Below, piece by piece: positions 17,765 through 26,867 of a stretch of 64,000 nt of DNA. The notes under the pieces were generated by a model, which searched no databases, had not been told where the DNA came from, and worked only from the letters and a program-made list of their open reading frames with translations. The first letter of the stretch is position 1, and each line of letters starts with the position of its first letter. The position numbers and the translations under genes were made by a program. The DNA comes from Solidesulfovibrio carbinolicus (GTDB lineage: Bacteria > Desulfobacterota > Desulfovibrionia > Desulfovibrionales > Desulfovibrionaceae), in the NCBI RefSeq assembly GCF_004135975.1, contig NZ_CP026538.1, forward strand, positions 310,001 to 374,000, written 5' to 3'.

Positions 17765-18952
17765 TCAGGAGACGCGGGAACCGGGCGGGCAGTCGATGGC
17801 GGTTTCGGCCTGGCGCACGCAGTTGCGGGCCTCGTCCTTGGCGGCGAGCAGGGCCATGTCGGCCAGGCGCAGGAAGTCCGCGCCGGAGTCGTCCAGGCTG
17901 CCCCGGCGGCTGGAGACGCCGATGGTGGCTGTGAGCGGCTCGGGCAGGCCGTAGCTTTCCCAGTCGTGGCAGGCGATGGCGGCGCGCAGGTTTTCGGCCA
18001 GCCCGGCGGCGCGGTCCGGGGGGGTGCCGGCCATGACGACGCAGAATTCGTCGCCGCCGATGCGGGCCACGAAGCCGAACGCTCCGACCTCGCGGATGAG
18101 GATGCGGCCCAGCTCCACCAGCACCACGTCGCCGGCGGCATGGCCCAGGCGGTCGTTGACGGTCTTGAAATGGTCGAGGTCGATAAGCGCCAGGCTGGTC
18201 CAGTCGTTTCGGGCGGCGGCCCGGGCCAGGGCGTCGGTGAAAGCGGCTTCGAACCCGCGCCGGTTGGCCAGGCCGGTCAGGTGGTCGATGTCGGCCAGGC
18301 GGCGGATTTCGGCTTCGGAGCGTTCCCGATGCAGCAGCACGAAGCCCAGGGTGCAGGCGATGAGGCTGGGGGCGGAAATGAGCAGGGAATAGGTTTGGAC
18401 GGGACCCGAGGCAAAGGGGTTGACGCTGGGGTTGTCGCTTAAGTAGGCAGCCGCGCCACGCAGCAGGCAGGCTCCGGCTCCCAGGACATAGCCCAGGGCG
18501 AAGATGACGATGACGCGCAGGCGGTACTGGTTGCGCCGGGCCAGGAGCACCCCGGCCAGCATGAGGCATTGCACGGTGTAGAGGGCGTTGGCGAAGATGG
18601 TGCGGGTCCGGGCGGCGTCCATCCAGGCCGTGAAGATGCAAAGGGCCAGAAGCAGCGGCAGGGCATAGGCCAACCGGCTGCGCCGGTTGCCGAAAAAAAC
18701 GTCCAGGGAGGCGAGGTAGCAGGTCCAGGAGGCCGTGAAGAGGAGATTGGCCAACAGGATGGAGGCGATGTTCGGAATTTGGCCTCGCAACATGAAGAGC
18801 GGCCCTGCGGTCAGTTGCGCCGCCATGCCGGCAATCCAGAGCCAGGCTCCCTTGGCCCGGGAATCGGAAAAGGCCACTGCAAGCATGACGGCAATGCAGA
18901 GGTTGGTGACGAAGTAGAGCGTGATGGTAGTGGGGAAGTCCAGGACCGGCAT
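17765..18952 (-). CDS. Membrane-anchored diguanylate cyclase (GGDEF)
   Basis: 395 residues. Six hydrophobic segments lie between about residues 8 and 210, with short loops and no large periplasmic sensor. A GGDEF domain follows (about 225-385): DHLTGLANRRGFEAAF, DLDHFKTVNDRLGHAAGD, and the active-site signature RIGGDEF, which is intact. No upstream RxxD inhibitory site is obvious. It makes cyclic di-GMP from two GTP. No EAL domain is present. It stands alone between the GTPase unit and ahcY. The membrane part may sense an unknown signal. Confidence 0.88.
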   Translation of the reverse strand: MPVLDFPTTITLYFVTNLCIAVMLAVAFSDSRAKGAWLWIAGMAAQLTAGPLFMLRGQIPNIASILLANLLFTASWTCYLASLDVFFGNRRSRLAYALPLLLALCIFTAWMDAARTRTIFANALYTVQCLMLAGVLLARRNQYRLRVIVIFALGYVLGAGACLLRGAAAYLSDNPSVNPFASGPVQTYSLLISAPSLIACTLGFVLLHRERSEAEIRRLADIDHLTGLANRRGFEAAFTDALARAAARNDWTSLALIDLDHFKTVNDRLGHAAGDVVLVELGRILIREVGAFGFVARIGGDEFCVVMAGTPPDRAAGLAENLRAAIACHDWESYGLPEPLTATIGVSSRRGSLDDSGADFLRLADMALLAAKDEARNCVRQAETAIDCPPGSRVS

Positions 18953-19020
18953 GGGCGGTGGGTAATATGAAACCCTATCCCGCGCAAGGGTTGTTGCGGT
19001 TTTTTGCTTCCCGCGTTGCG

Positions 19021-19059
19021 AAAAATCGGGGCCGCCGCGACGGGCGTCGCGGCGGCCCC
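19021..19059 (-). terminator. Rho-independent terminator of the sahR-ahcY operon
   Basis: A perfect 14-bp stem GGGGCCGCCGCGAC / GTCGCGGCGGCCCC (19028-19041 and 19046-19059) has a 4-base loop. On the minus strand it is followed by GATTTTTCGC. It lies about 50 bases after the ahcY stop. Confidence 0.85.
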
Positions 19060-19107
19060 GGGCCGAAACGGGAGGGCAATCCCTATTCGGAAAGGATAGC
19101 GTGTCGC

Positions 19108-20532
19108 CTAGTAGCGGTAGTGGTCGGGCTTGTAGGGGCCGGCCGCGTCGATGTTGAGGTAGGCGGCCTGGGCCGGGGTCAGGGTTTCGAGCTTGGCCCC
19201 GAGGCGCTCAAGGTGCAGGCGGGCCACTTCCTCGTCGAGGAGCTTGGGCAGGGTGTAGACGCCGATCTTGTAGTCCTTGGTGGCCAGCTCGATCTGGGCC
19301 AGGGCCTGGTTGGTGAAGGAGTTGGACATGACGAAGCTCGGGTGGCCGGTGGCGCAGCCGAGGTTCACCAGACGCCCTTCGGCCAGCATGAGGATGGAAT
19401 TGCCCGAAGCCATGGTCCATTTGTCGACCAGGGGCTTGATCGTGTTCTTTTTGCAGTGCGGGGTGGTCTCCAGGTAGGCCACGGCGATTTCGGAGTCGAA
19501 ATGGCCGATGTTGCAGACAATGGCCCCGTCGCGCATCTTTTCCATGTGCGCGCCGGTGATGACGTCGCAGCAGCCGGTGGCGGTGACGAAGATGTCGCCC
19601 TGGGAGCAAGCGTCTTCCATGGTGGTGACTTCATAGCCTTCCATGGCCGCCTGCAAGGCGCAGATGGGGTCGATCTCGGTGACCAACACGCGCGCGCCAA
19701 AGCCCTTCATGGAGTGGGCGCAGCCCTTGCCCACGTCGCCGTAGCCGGCCACGACCACGACCTTGCCGGCCACCATGACGTCGGTGGCCCGCTTGATGCC
19801 GTCGGCCAGGGATTCGCGGCAGCCGTAGAGGTTGTCGAACTTCGACTTGGTGACCGAGTCGTTGACGTTAATCGCCGGGAACAGCAGTTCGCCGGCCTGC
19901 ATCATCTGATAGAGGCGATGCACGCCGGTGGTGGTCTCTTCGGACACGCCGCGAATCTTCTTGGCCATGCGCTCGAACCGGCCGGCGTCGGCGGCCACAA
20001 CCGCCTTGATGCGGTCCATGATGATGGCCATTTCCTTATTGTCGGTCGGGGCGTTCAGGACCTTGGCGTCCTTGGCGCATTTGACGCCGTGGTGAATAAA
20101 CAGCGTCGCGTCGCCGCCGTCGTCCACGATGAGGTCCGGGCCGGTGCCGTCGGGCCAGGTCAGCGCCATCTCGGTGCACCACCAGTAGTCTTCCAGGGTC
20201 TCGCCCTTCCAGGCGTAGACGGCGGCCAGGCCGTCGGCGGCGATGGCGGCGGCGGCGTGGTCCTGGGTCGAGTAGATGTTGCACGAGGCCCAGCGCAGGT
20301 CCGCGCCCAGAGCGTGGAGGCACTTAATCAGCATGGCGGTCTGGATGGTCATGTGCAGCGAGCCGGTGACGCGAAGGCCGGCGAGCGGCTTTTTGTCGCC
20401 GTACTTGGCGATGACGGCCATAAGGCCCGGCATCTCGTTTTCGGACAGCTGCATTTCCTTGCGGCCCCAATCGGCCTGGGCCATGTCGGCGACCATGTAG
20501 GGCAGGGAGAGATCAAGGGGTTTGACGCTCAT
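19108..20532 (-). CDS. ahcY: Adenosylhomocysteinase
   Basis: 474 residues, full length for the bacterial long form, ending in the conserved PDHYRY. It splits S-adenosylhomocysteine to adenosine and homocysteine using bound NAD, clearing the inhibitor of methylation. Visible landmarks are [20 protein letters not shown] (catalytic Lys/Asp region), the NAD site [12 protein letters not shown], and [11 protein letters not shown] with [15 protein letters not shown] strong ribosome site AAGGAG precedes the ATG. It is second in the operon, 15 bases after the SahR-type regulator, so control by the operator at 21478-21499 is expected. Confidence 0.97.
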   Translation of the reverse strand: MSVKPLDLSLPYMVADMAQADWGRKEMQLSENEMPGLMAVIAKYGDKKPLAGLRVTGSLHMTIQTAMLIKCLHALGADLRWASCNIYSTQDHAAAAIAADGLAAVYAWKGETLEDYWWCTEMALTWPDGTGPDLIVDDGGDATLFIHHGVKCAKDAKVLNAPTDNKEMAIIMDRIKAVVAADAGRFERMAKKIRGVSEETTTGVHRLYQMMQAGELLFPAINVNDSVTKSKFDNLYGCRESLADGIKRATDVMVAGKVVVVAGYGDVGKGCAHSMKGFGARVLVTEIDPICALQAAMEGYEVTTMEDACSQGDIFVTATGCCDVITGAHMEKMRDGAIVCNIGHFDSEIAVAYLETTPHCKKNTIKPLVDKWTMASGNSILMLAEGRLVNLGCATGHPSFVMSNSFTNQALAQIELATKDYKIGVYTLPKLLDEEVARLHLERLGAKLETLTPAQAAYLNIDAAGPYKPDHYRY

Positions 20533-20547
20533 GGGCGGCTCCTTTGT

Positions 20548-21480
20548 CTAAGCGGGTTGGCGGGGCGTCGCCACGGCGCGGGCGGCGACGAGCCCGTTGT
20601 TGACGGGATGTTCGGACCAGTCGGCCAGGCTAAAGCCGGCGCGGTCCAGCCATTCGGCCAGTTTTTCACGGGAAAAGCCCAGCCAGCGGTCGCCGAAGCG
20701 ACGGCGCATGGCTTCGTCCTCGTGGGGCGCGAAATCGATGACCACCAGCCGTCCGTCCGGGGCCAGCACGCGCCGGGCCTCGGCCAGGGCGGCGGCCGGA
20801 TCGGGCAGATGGTGCAGGGTCAGGCAGATGACGGCAAAGGCGGCCTCGCCGTCGGCCATGGGCAGGTGTTCCAGTTCGCCCATGCGCACGCTGACCGGCA
20901 GTCCGTGGGTGCGGCGTTCGGCCAGGGCCAGCATGGAGGGCGAGCTGTCCACGCCGATGACGGCCCCGGCGCGTTCGGCCAGCACCGGGAGCAGATCGCC
21001 CGGGCCGCAGCCCAGGTCGGCGGCGGCGGCCATCCGGTCGGGCATGACCTCGCGCACCAAGGCGGCGGGGTCGAGATCGCCCAGCACCTCGCGGCGAAGG
21101 GCAGCCCAATCGGCGGCGATGTCGTTGAAAAAGCGGCGCGTTTCCAACCGGCGCTCGCGCAGCACGGCGTCCACGGCGGCCAGATCGGCGTCGTGGCCGG
21201 CGGCGTCGAGAAACGGGGCCAAGCAACCGAGAAACGCGGCGGCCGGGCCGGCGGTCACGGCGCTGTAAAAGGTCCAGGCCCCTTCGCGCCGGCTGCAAAG
21301 CAGCCCGCAGCCGACAAGGATGGCGAGGTGTCGCGACACGCGGGACTGCCCCATATCGAGGACGGCGGTGATTTCGCCCACGGACAGTTCATGGCGCGAG
21401 AGCACGCGGACGAGGCGCAGACGCGTTTCGTCGGCCAAGGCCTTGAACCAGGGGAGGGGAGTGGCGTCGCTTTTGAGCAT
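20548..21480 (-). CDS. sahR: ArsR-type regulator fused to SAM methyltransferase domain (SahR)
   Basis: 310 residues. An N-terminal ArsR winged helix occupies about 10-85 (ALADETRLRLVRVL, MGQSRVSRHLAIL). A class I methyltransferase domain begins near residue 140 with motif I AADLGCGPGDLLPVL and motif VICLTLHHLPDP. The same fusion, adjacent to ahcY, was described in Proteobacteria as SahR, which senses S-adenosylhomocysteine and controls the methionine cycle. The methyltransferase fold is thought to be the ligand sensor, and catalysis need not occur. The gene starts inside its own palindromic operator, so autoregulation is likely. It forms an operon with ahcY. Confidence 0.9.
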   Translation of the reverse strand: MLKSDATPLPWFKALADETRLRLVRVLSRHELSVGEITAVLDMGQSRVSRHLAILVGCGLLCSRREGAWTFYSAVTAGPAAAFLGCLAPFLDAAGHDADLAAVDAVLRERRLETRRFFNDIAADWAALRREVLGDLDPAALVREVMPDRMAAAADLGCGPGDLLPVLAERAGAVIGVDSSPSMLALAERRTHGLPVSVRMGELEHLPMADGEAAFAVICLTLHHLPDPAAALAEARRVLAPDGRLVVIDFAPHEDEAMRRRFGDRWLGFSREKLAEWLDRAGFSLADWSEHPVNNGLVAARAVATPRQPA

Positions 21481-21499
21481 ATCAAGATATCCTGATATG
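21478..21499 (-). promoter_or_regulatory. SahR operator overlapping the sahR start
   Basis: A 22-base near-perfect palindrome with arms CATATCA and TGATATG around an AGATATCC centre. On the minus strand it includes the ATG of sahR and the AGGA ribosome site. Bound regulator would block both transcription entry and translation initiation. It is the only such palindrome seen near the operon. Confidence 0.75.
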
Positions 21500-21554
21500 C
21501 GGGTCTAGTGATTTTTTGGGGGGAGGTCAAGGGGGGGGCAAAATGCCTAGACAG

Positions 21555-22547
21555 CTATTTGATGTCAGATTGTTCTTTGGTCAAAATGTCAGTAACGACA
21601 GCGTCTCCGAATTTGGCTCTCAGAGCTTCGCGAGCAAGGCCAACGTGAGTAAAAAAAACGCCTCTATTAACTCTGTCTTTACTTGTTCCGATATAGTTGT
21701 GGCTTCTTGCATAGGATAGCCTTTCTTCTTCACTTTCAATGATTGCTTTGTTGTTTTCCTTGATAAGTTTTTTTAGTTTTTCAGGTGTGTCAACGTTTAA
21801 TTCCATTAGATTTGAAAGAAGTTTTGAGTAATTTTCTGATTCGCTTTTGTTGCCTTTTGGTAGCAACTCGTCTAATATCCTAGCAAGTGTGTCGACGTTT
21901 AGTATTTCAGATGTATCTAAGTCGGAGCGTATGGACTCCTTGTACTTGGCACGCTCTATGAGGATTCTATCAAATTCCATGTCGACAATTTCGAGGAGTG
22001 CAGAGATTCTGTGGATAGATCTTCTAAGCTGCTTGGGAACGTTTGATTCAATTTTATATTGCAATTTATGAGATGACGTTGCCCAGATGTGTTGCGATAA
22101 AGTTCTGAGCTGTATCTCGATATTAATTCCTTTGAAGTCTCTCCATGTAGGAACGTTTAGCCAGTCTTCTTGGATTTGTACTATGTAGTGTTGTGATTTG
22201 TATCCAAACTGAGATTCGTCAAGCCTGTCCGAGGTGTCTTCGGTCCCGCTAATATTGAAATTCTTACGAATGATGTTGTCGACAGTCGCAATGTCTTTGA
22301 TGAAAAGCAAGATGATTCTAATGCCGACTAGATCGTGTAAGTCGGTTATTTTGTCTATGTCCAAGCTCTTTCGATCAATTTTTTCGACAATTGAAGACCA
22401 TGATTTGACTCTTCCTTCTAGTGGAACGCCAAGGGTTAACTCATGTTTTTCAAAAAGTCGTACAAGCTGATCTAGAGTATTTTGTTTAAGCTCTTCTGCT
22501 CGCCTTATGTTTGCGCGATAATCAGCTTCAAGAGAGTCAATGTTCAT
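21555..22547 (-). CDS. RelA/SpoT-type nucleotide synthetase, stand-alone
   Basis: 330 residues, with strongly AT-rich codons unlike every neighbour. The synthetase domain spans about residues 40-190. It has the ATP site RVKSWSSIVEKI, the DLHDLVGIRIIL motif, FGYKSQHYIVQ, and INIEIQLRTLSQHIWATSSH, all with key residues kept. No HD hydrolase, TGS or ACT domain is present. The C-terminal half is helical and charged. ATG at 22547 follows AGGA by 6 bases, with a possible promoter upstream (TTGACT-N17-TAAATA, 22614-22642). It could be a (p)ppGpp synthetase or a toxic small-alarmone-synthetase-like enzyme. No obvious antitoxin adjoins. Recent transfer is likely. Confidence 0.82.
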   Translation of the reverse strand: MNIDSLEADYRANIRRAEELKQNTLDQLVRLFEKHELTLGVPLEGRVKSWSSIVEKIDRKSLDIDKITDLHDLVGIRIILLFIKDIATVDNIIRKNFNISGTEDTSDRLDESQFGYKSQHYIVQIQEDWLNVPTWRDFKGINIEIQLRTLSQHIWATSSHKLQYKIESNVPKQLRRSIHRISALLEIVDMEFDRILIERAKYKESIRSDLDTSEILNVDTLARILDELLPKGNKSESENYSKLLSNLMELNVDTPEKLKKLIKENNKAIIESEEERLSYARSHNYIGTSKDRVNRGVFFTHVGLAREALRAKFGDAVVTDILTKEQSDIK

Positions 22548-22674
22548 AACGTTCCTGGCGGTGAAGGGATATGTAGAGGTTATAGAGGTATTGTTTTGAA
22601 AAAATTGATATAATATTTAACCTTGTATTATTGCTGAGTCAAGAGGTTATACTCTTTAATCGATTGCTCTCCCC

Positions 22675-23007
22675 TCACCCCACAATCACCCCCACCCTCC
22701 CCAAAACCTCCGCCATGACGCCCGGCGGCACGCTCTCCAGCTTCCGGCCGCCGCGCGCCGCCACATCCAGGGCGCGGGGCTGGTCGCAGCGCACCACGCC
22801 GGTGGTCCGCGTGCCGGCTCCTTCCAGGGACACGGCGAAGCCGGCCGTGCGGGCGAAATTGCCGCCGGTGGTGATGGGCAAGACGACAGGCGTGCCGGTG
22901 AGGCGATTAAACGCGCCGGGCGAGATGATCAGCACCGGCCGCGTGCCTTGCTGCTCATGGCCGGCCGTCGGGTCCAGGGACACGAGATAAATGTCGCCGC
23001 GCTCCAT
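22675..23007 (-). CDS. MazF/PemK-type mRNA interferase toxin
   Basis: 110 residues. MERGDIYLVSLDPTAGHEQQ, TRPVLIISPGAFN and LPITTGGNFARTAGFAV match the MazF/ChpB fold. The VVRCDQPRALDV segment holds the usual dimer/active-site strand. Its ATG shares a base with the stop of the antitoxin gene, so translation is coupled. Toxins of this family cleave single-stranded mRNA at short sequences. The site recognised here cannot be read from the sequence. Confidence 0.9.
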   Translation of the reverse strand: MERGDIYLVSLDPTAGHEQQGTRPVLIISPGAFNRLTGTPVVLPITTGGNFARTAGFAVSLEGAGTRTTGVVRCDQPRALDVAARGGRKLESVPPGVMAEVLGRVGVIVG

Positions 23008-23264
23008 TACAAAAGCTCATTGCCGGTCGGCCGGCCGTCCAGCCACTGCCGGTCTTCGTCGCTGACGGCGGCCGAGGCGTCGCACTGGGCCAGCAGCTCG
23101 TCCAGGGTGTAGCGCGGCGGCCGGATCGGCTCGATCACCAGCCGGCCGTCGGCCACGGCCAGCCCGACGCTGGAGCCGGCCTGCAACGCCAGCAGTTCGA
23201 GGATGGCCGGCGGCACGGCCAGCATGACCGATCCCCCGACTTTGCGCAGATTGGTGGTGTGCAT
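23007..23264 (-). CDS. MazE/ChpS-type antitoxin (AbrB fold)
   Basis: 85 residues. The N-terminal swapped-hairpin DNA-binding domain reads NLRKVGGSVMLAVPPAILELL with VIEPIRPPRYTLDELL. The C-terminal part (CDASAAVSDEDRQWLDGRP) is acidic and would bind the toxin. First gene of the pair, preceded by the palindrome at 23283-23298, so autorepression by the MazEF complex is expected. Confidence 0.9.
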   Translation of the reverse strand: MHTTNLRKVGGSVMLAVPPAILELLALQAGSSVGLAVADGRLVIEPIRPPRYTLDELLAQCDASAAVSDEDRQWLDGRPTGNELL

Positions 23265-23282
23265 GGCGGGTCTCCTGAAGGG

Positions 23283-23298
23283 TTATACAAATGTATAA
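23283..23298 (-). promoter_or_regulatory. mazEF operator/promoter palindrome
   Basis: TTATACAAATGTATAA has perfect 7-base arms around AA, 18 bases before the mazE start. On the minus strand it reads TTATACATTTGTATAA, so the operator also contains a -10-like TATACA/TATAAC. Confidence 0.65.
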
Positions 23299-23490
23299 TC
23301 TCCCGATGCCGGCCTGGCAAGCGGCCGGCCGTCGCCCGACCGCCGTGGTTTTGCGGCTCGGCCGCGCCCGCGTCCCTATTCGCCTGCGCGCCATGTCCGC
23401 GCTCTGTCCCGCGCCGTTTGACGCTGGCGGCTCCCTCGTCGTATAGTGTTCGTTCTCCACCAAGGCTGCGAAGCCGCAGAGGGCGCTTTC

Positions 23491-23871
23491 ATGGGCAATG
23501 CCGGAAAAATTCTGGTCGCGGACGATTCCGCGGTCATGCAAAACGTGCTGAAGAAGATTCTTCTCGGCATCGGCTGCCGGGACGTGCGCACCGTGGCCAA
23601 CGGGCAGGCGGCCTGGGAGCTGCTGGAAAGCGAGAAGGACTTCGAGCTGGTGTTCGCCGACCTGCGCATGCCCCGGCTGTCCGGCCTGGCGCTTTTGGAC
23701 AGGATTCGCCAGACACCGGCCATGCAGGCCCTGCCCGTGGTCATCATCAGCAGCGAGGCCGATCCGGCCCGCATCCTGGAAGCCGGCCAGCACAACGCCA
23801 CGGCCTATGTGGTCAAGCCGTTTTCCGTCGAAAAAATCTCCGGCGTCGTCAAAAGCATCCTGGGGCGGTAG
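23491..23871 (+). CDS. Stand-alone CheY-like response regulator
   Basis: 126 residues from ATG at 23491 (GAGGG upstream). It consists only of a receiver domain: acid pocket ILVADDS, phospho-accepting Asp in ELVFADLRMP, Ser in VVIISSEAD, Lys in AYVVKPFS. No output domain is present, so it acts by protein contact, as CheY or Spo0F do. It ends head to head with the hybrid kinase gene (convergent, 63 bases apart). That kinase is a plausible but unproven partner. Confidence 0.88.
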   Translation: MGNAGKILVADDSAVMQNVLKKILLGIGCRDVRTVANGQAAWELLESEKDFELVFADLRMPRLSGLALLDRIRQTPAMQALPVVIISSEADPARILEAGQHNATAYVVKPFSVEKISGVVKSILGR

Positions 23872-23934
23872 CCGGTCTCCCGGCTTGGGCGGGGCGTGGC
23901 GAGACGTCGGCTCGGCCGGCCGCTGTCGGCGCGG

Positions 23935-26682
23935 TCAGTCCGCCTTGGGCCGTGCGCGCGCCAGATAGTCCGTGACGGCCTGCTCGGTTTCCCGGGCGGC
24001 GTCCAGCAAGCGGACAAAGGCGGCGTCCTCGCAGGGTTCCTGATTCTTGAGCGCCTTTTCCATGGTCGTTGCCACGGCGCAGAGCTTTTCCGCCCCGAGC
24101 TGCTGGGCGAGCCCCTTGAGCGAGTGGATTTCAAAGCCCAGTGTTTCCGCCTCGGGCCGCGCTTGCACCAGGGTGATGTCGATCCTTTCCGCATTGTATT
24201 TTTCGAGATACCCCTCGCAGACTTCCCGATACAGTTCGACGTCGCCGCCAAGTTTGAGCAGGGCCAGTTCGCTGTTAAGCGTCCGGGCGTTGCCCTGGCC
24301 GTCTTGTGGCGTGTCCGTTTCCGGCTGGCCCGACGCGCCGTGTTCGTAGCGGCACAGTCCGGTCATGTTTTGGTGCAGCAGCAAAATCTTCTCATAGAGC
24401 ACCTGCGGATCCAGTGGCTTGGTGATGAAGTCGTCCATGCCGCAGGCCAGGCATTCATCCCGGATGGTGTCCAGGGAATAGGCCGTCATGGCGGTGATGG
24501 GGACGTCTTTGTTGAGCGGCGTGGCGACGCCGTCCCGGATCAGGCGGCACAGTTCGATGCCGTTAATTTCCGGCATTTCGATGTCCAGGAAGACCATGTC
24601 GAACAGGGCGGTCTTGAGAAATGTCAAGGCTTCCTGAGCGCCCTGGGCCAGGATGGGTTCCTGGTTGAGCAGCGAAAACACCTTCTGGGCCACGCGCAGG
24701 TTCATGGGGTTGTCGTCCACGACCAGGATCATCAGGCGGTCGAGGGGGGCCTCCCGCGTCTTGGCGGCGTCGGGTTTGGCGTAAATGGCGTTGTAGTCGC
24801 CTTGGGGCAGGGGCAGGCGCACGGTGAAGCTGCTGCCTTGGCCCGGCGTGCTGGCCACGGTGATTTCGCCGTGCATGAGGCTGACGAGCTGCTTGCAGAC
24901 CGACAACCCCAGGCCGGTGCCGCCGAACTTGCGCGAGGTCGAGTTGTCGCCCTGGGTGAAGGGCTCGAAGATGGTGTCGAGGCGGGCGTGTTCGATGCCC
25001 ACGCCGGTGTCGCTGACGGTGATGCTCGCCTCGTAGCCGCCGGCCGCCGTGTCCTTGATCGTCGTGGCGTTGACGGCAATGCCGCCGAGCTTGGTGAATT
25101 TGAGCGCGTTGTTGGTCAGGTTGAGCAGGATTTGCCGCAGCCGGGCCGGATCGCCCCGGACCACGACGTCGGCGCCGTCGTCGAGGTGCGTGACGAGTTC
25201 GATGTTTTTCTTGTTGGCCAGGGGAGCCATGAGCCGGGTGGTGGATTCGATGACGCTTCTCAGGTTGAAGTCGATGCTCTCCAGAACGATCTTGCCGGCT
25301 TCGATTTTGGACAGATCAAGCAGATCGTTGACGATGGTCAACAGGTGGTCGGAAGATTCCTTGACGGCCGTCAGGCAGTCGCGCTGGTCGTCGGTGACGG
25401 ATGTGCTCAGAAGATAGTCGTTCATGCCCTTGATGGCGTTCATGGGCGTGCGGATTTCGTGGGTCACCTTGGCCAGGAAATCCGTCTTGGTCTTGTTGGC
25501 CTGTTCCGCGACGACCTTGGCTTCTTCGAGCTTCTGGCGGATTTTCTCGTTCTCGACGTTTTTTTCCTGCAAACGTCTGGTGCGTTCCTCGACAAGGTTC
25601 TCCAGATTGAGTTTGTAGTTGGTGATTTCGGAAATATAGAGGCTGATGTAGCGGGCCAGCTCGCTGATCTCGTCGTTGCCGGAGATGGTGATGTCTTTTT
25701 TTGCGCCGAAGACGTTGATGGTCTTGTTGATCTCGGTGATCTGTGACTTGATGCTTAATATGCGGCGCAGGACTTTGCGTTCGATGAGAAACAGGATGCA
25801 ACCGATCAGCGCGATGCCGCCGCAGATGAGCAGGATGGAAGACTTTAGCGAGGCGCTCTGCCCCAGTTTGAGGATTTCCTTGTCTCCGGAAACGATCAGA
25901 TCAAGCGCTTGCGCTCCGGTGATGTCCTTGAGCTTGACGTGGCCGGACAAGGTGGATTCGTTGGTGTCGTAGATGTGAACGGCCAGATCCGAGGCTTCGG
26001 TTTGCAGATGTTCCGTGCGCACCTGCCGGCCCAGGGGCGCGCTGTCGAAATGGTCGGCCAGGGTGAAGCGCAGCCGGGTCTTTTCCTCGATTTTTTCGAT
26101 GATGGGTTCGGTCAGGGCGCGGCCCATGACCAGGGTCCCCAGCTTGGGCGCTTCGCCTTCGCTGTCGGAAATGGGACAGCTGGCGATGATGGTGAAGGTG
26201 TCGTGCAGTCTGGCGATGCCGCGTATACGACCCTCCTGGTCGTCGGGCCGCAGCATTGTCGTTTGACGGAGGATGATATCCCGGACGGCCTCGTCGAGCT
26301 GGGGCGCAAAGCCTCCGTCCTTTTTGTGGCTGGCCGACCAGGCGATCCGGCCTTCGTTGTCCACGAAGGCGATGAAGGCCAAATCCAGGGAGCCAAGCGT
26401 CCTGTCGTTGAGGTTGGAGCGCACGAAGTCGGGCTCTTTTTTCTGCATGAACTGGTAGCTGTCATCCCAGACGGCCCAATCGACGATGATGTCGTCGAGC
26501 TTTTGCACCTCTTCATCCAGGAAATTGGCCACGCGCACGGTGTTGTTGGCCAGGGTTTCGTAGGCAAAGCCGGAAAAGGTCTGGGTCAACAACAGGCTGT
26601 TGAGCAGGATGTAAAAGGCGATGAGGACGGCGGACCCCAGGCAGATCCAGATCAGGGTGAATTTTCGTATGGAAACGGCCAT
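23935..26682 (-). CDS. Hybrid sensor histidine kinase: CHASE4-HK-REC-HPt
   Basis: 915 residues from ATG at 26682 (GGAG 7 bases upstream). TM1 is at about 9-31 and a CHASE4-like periplasmic domain at about 40-265 ([17 protein letters not shown]). TM2 is at about 281-300, followed by a HAMP-like segment and a coiled coil near 360-400. The kinase core has His408 in [16 protein letters not shown]-box [10 protein letters not shown]1 DTGVGI and G2 GGTGLGLSV. The receiver (about 650-770) has Asp700 in [10 protein letters not shown] and K in FITKPL. The C-terminal HPt has His853 in [10 protein letters not shown]. All phosphorelay residues are present. No output regulator is adjacent apart from the convergent single receiver protein. 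Confidence 0.92.
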   Translation of the reverse strand: MAVSIRKFTLIWICLGSAVLIAFYILLNSLLLTQTFSGFAYETLANNTVRVANFLDEEVQKLDDIIVDWAVWDDSYQFMQKKEPDFVRSNLNDRTLGSLDLAFIAFVDNEGRIAWSASHKKDGGFAPQLDEAVRDIILRQTTMLRPDDQEGRIRGIARLHDTFTIIASCPISDSEGEAPKLGTLVMGRALTEPIIEKIEEKTRLRFTLADHFDSAPLGRQVRTEHLQTEASDLAVHIYDTNESTLSGHVKLKDITGAQALDLIVSGDKEILKLGQSASLKSSILLICGGIALIGCILFLIERKVLRRILSIKSQITEINKTINVFGAKKDITISGNDEISELARYISLYISEITNYKLNLENLVEERTRRLQEKNVENEKIRQKLEEAKVVAEQANKTKTDFLAKVTHEIRTPMNAIKGMNDYLLSTSVTDDQRDCLTAVKESSDHLLTIVNDLLDLSKIEAGKIVLESIDFNLRSVIESTTRLMAPLANKKNIELVTHLDDGADVVVRGDPARLRQILLNLTNNALKFTKLGGIAVNATTIKDTAAGGYEASITVSDTGVGIEHARLDTIFEPFTQGDNSTSRKFGGTGLGLSVCKQLVSLMHGEITVASTPGQGSSFTVRLPLPQGDYNAIYAKPDAAKTREAPLDRLMILVVDDNPMNLRVAQKVFSLLNQEPILAQGAQEALTFLKTALFDMVFLDIEMPEINGIELCRLIRDGVATPLNKDVPITAMTAYSLDTIRDECLACGMDDFITKPLDPQVLYEKILLLHQNMTGLCRYEHGASGQPETDTPQDGQGNARTLNSELALLKLGGDVELYREVCEGYLEKYNAERIDITLVQARPEAETLGFEIHSLKGLAQQLGAEKLCAVATTMEKALKNQEPCEDAAFVRLLDAARETEQAVTDYLARARPKAD

Positions 26683-26853
26683 GTCGCGACTCCGCGCGCA
26701 GCGAGGGTTGCAGGTCGGTTCGGGGCAGCGGGCGCTGCCCACAAACTGTCGCATATTCCGAGGCGCGATTGAATCGGTTTTTGGCGCTTTCGTGGGCGGA
26801 GAAGACGGGAATTCCGGTCGTTGAAACCGATTCCCGGGCCGAGCGGCGCGTCT

Positions 26854-26867
26854 CTCGTGTCGCGTCC
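26854..26867. repeat. Single arm of the 108-bp element (copy C)
   Basis: CTCGTGTCGCGTCC is identical over 14 of 14 bases (16 of 16 counting the following CT) to the left arm of the elements at 3953 and 31048. Here the element core and second arm are missing. The arm abuts the TAG stop (26868-26870) of the radical-SAM-like gene. Confidence 0.6.

Noticed and set aside
20533-20547. SAH riboswitch before ahcY
   Set aside because: Only 15 bases separate ahcY from sahR. Control is better explained by SahR and its operator.
18958-21495. 845-codon plus-strand frame opposite ahcY and sahR
   Set aside because: The minus strand encodes two certain proteins here. The plus product is His/Gly/Val-rich with no motif.
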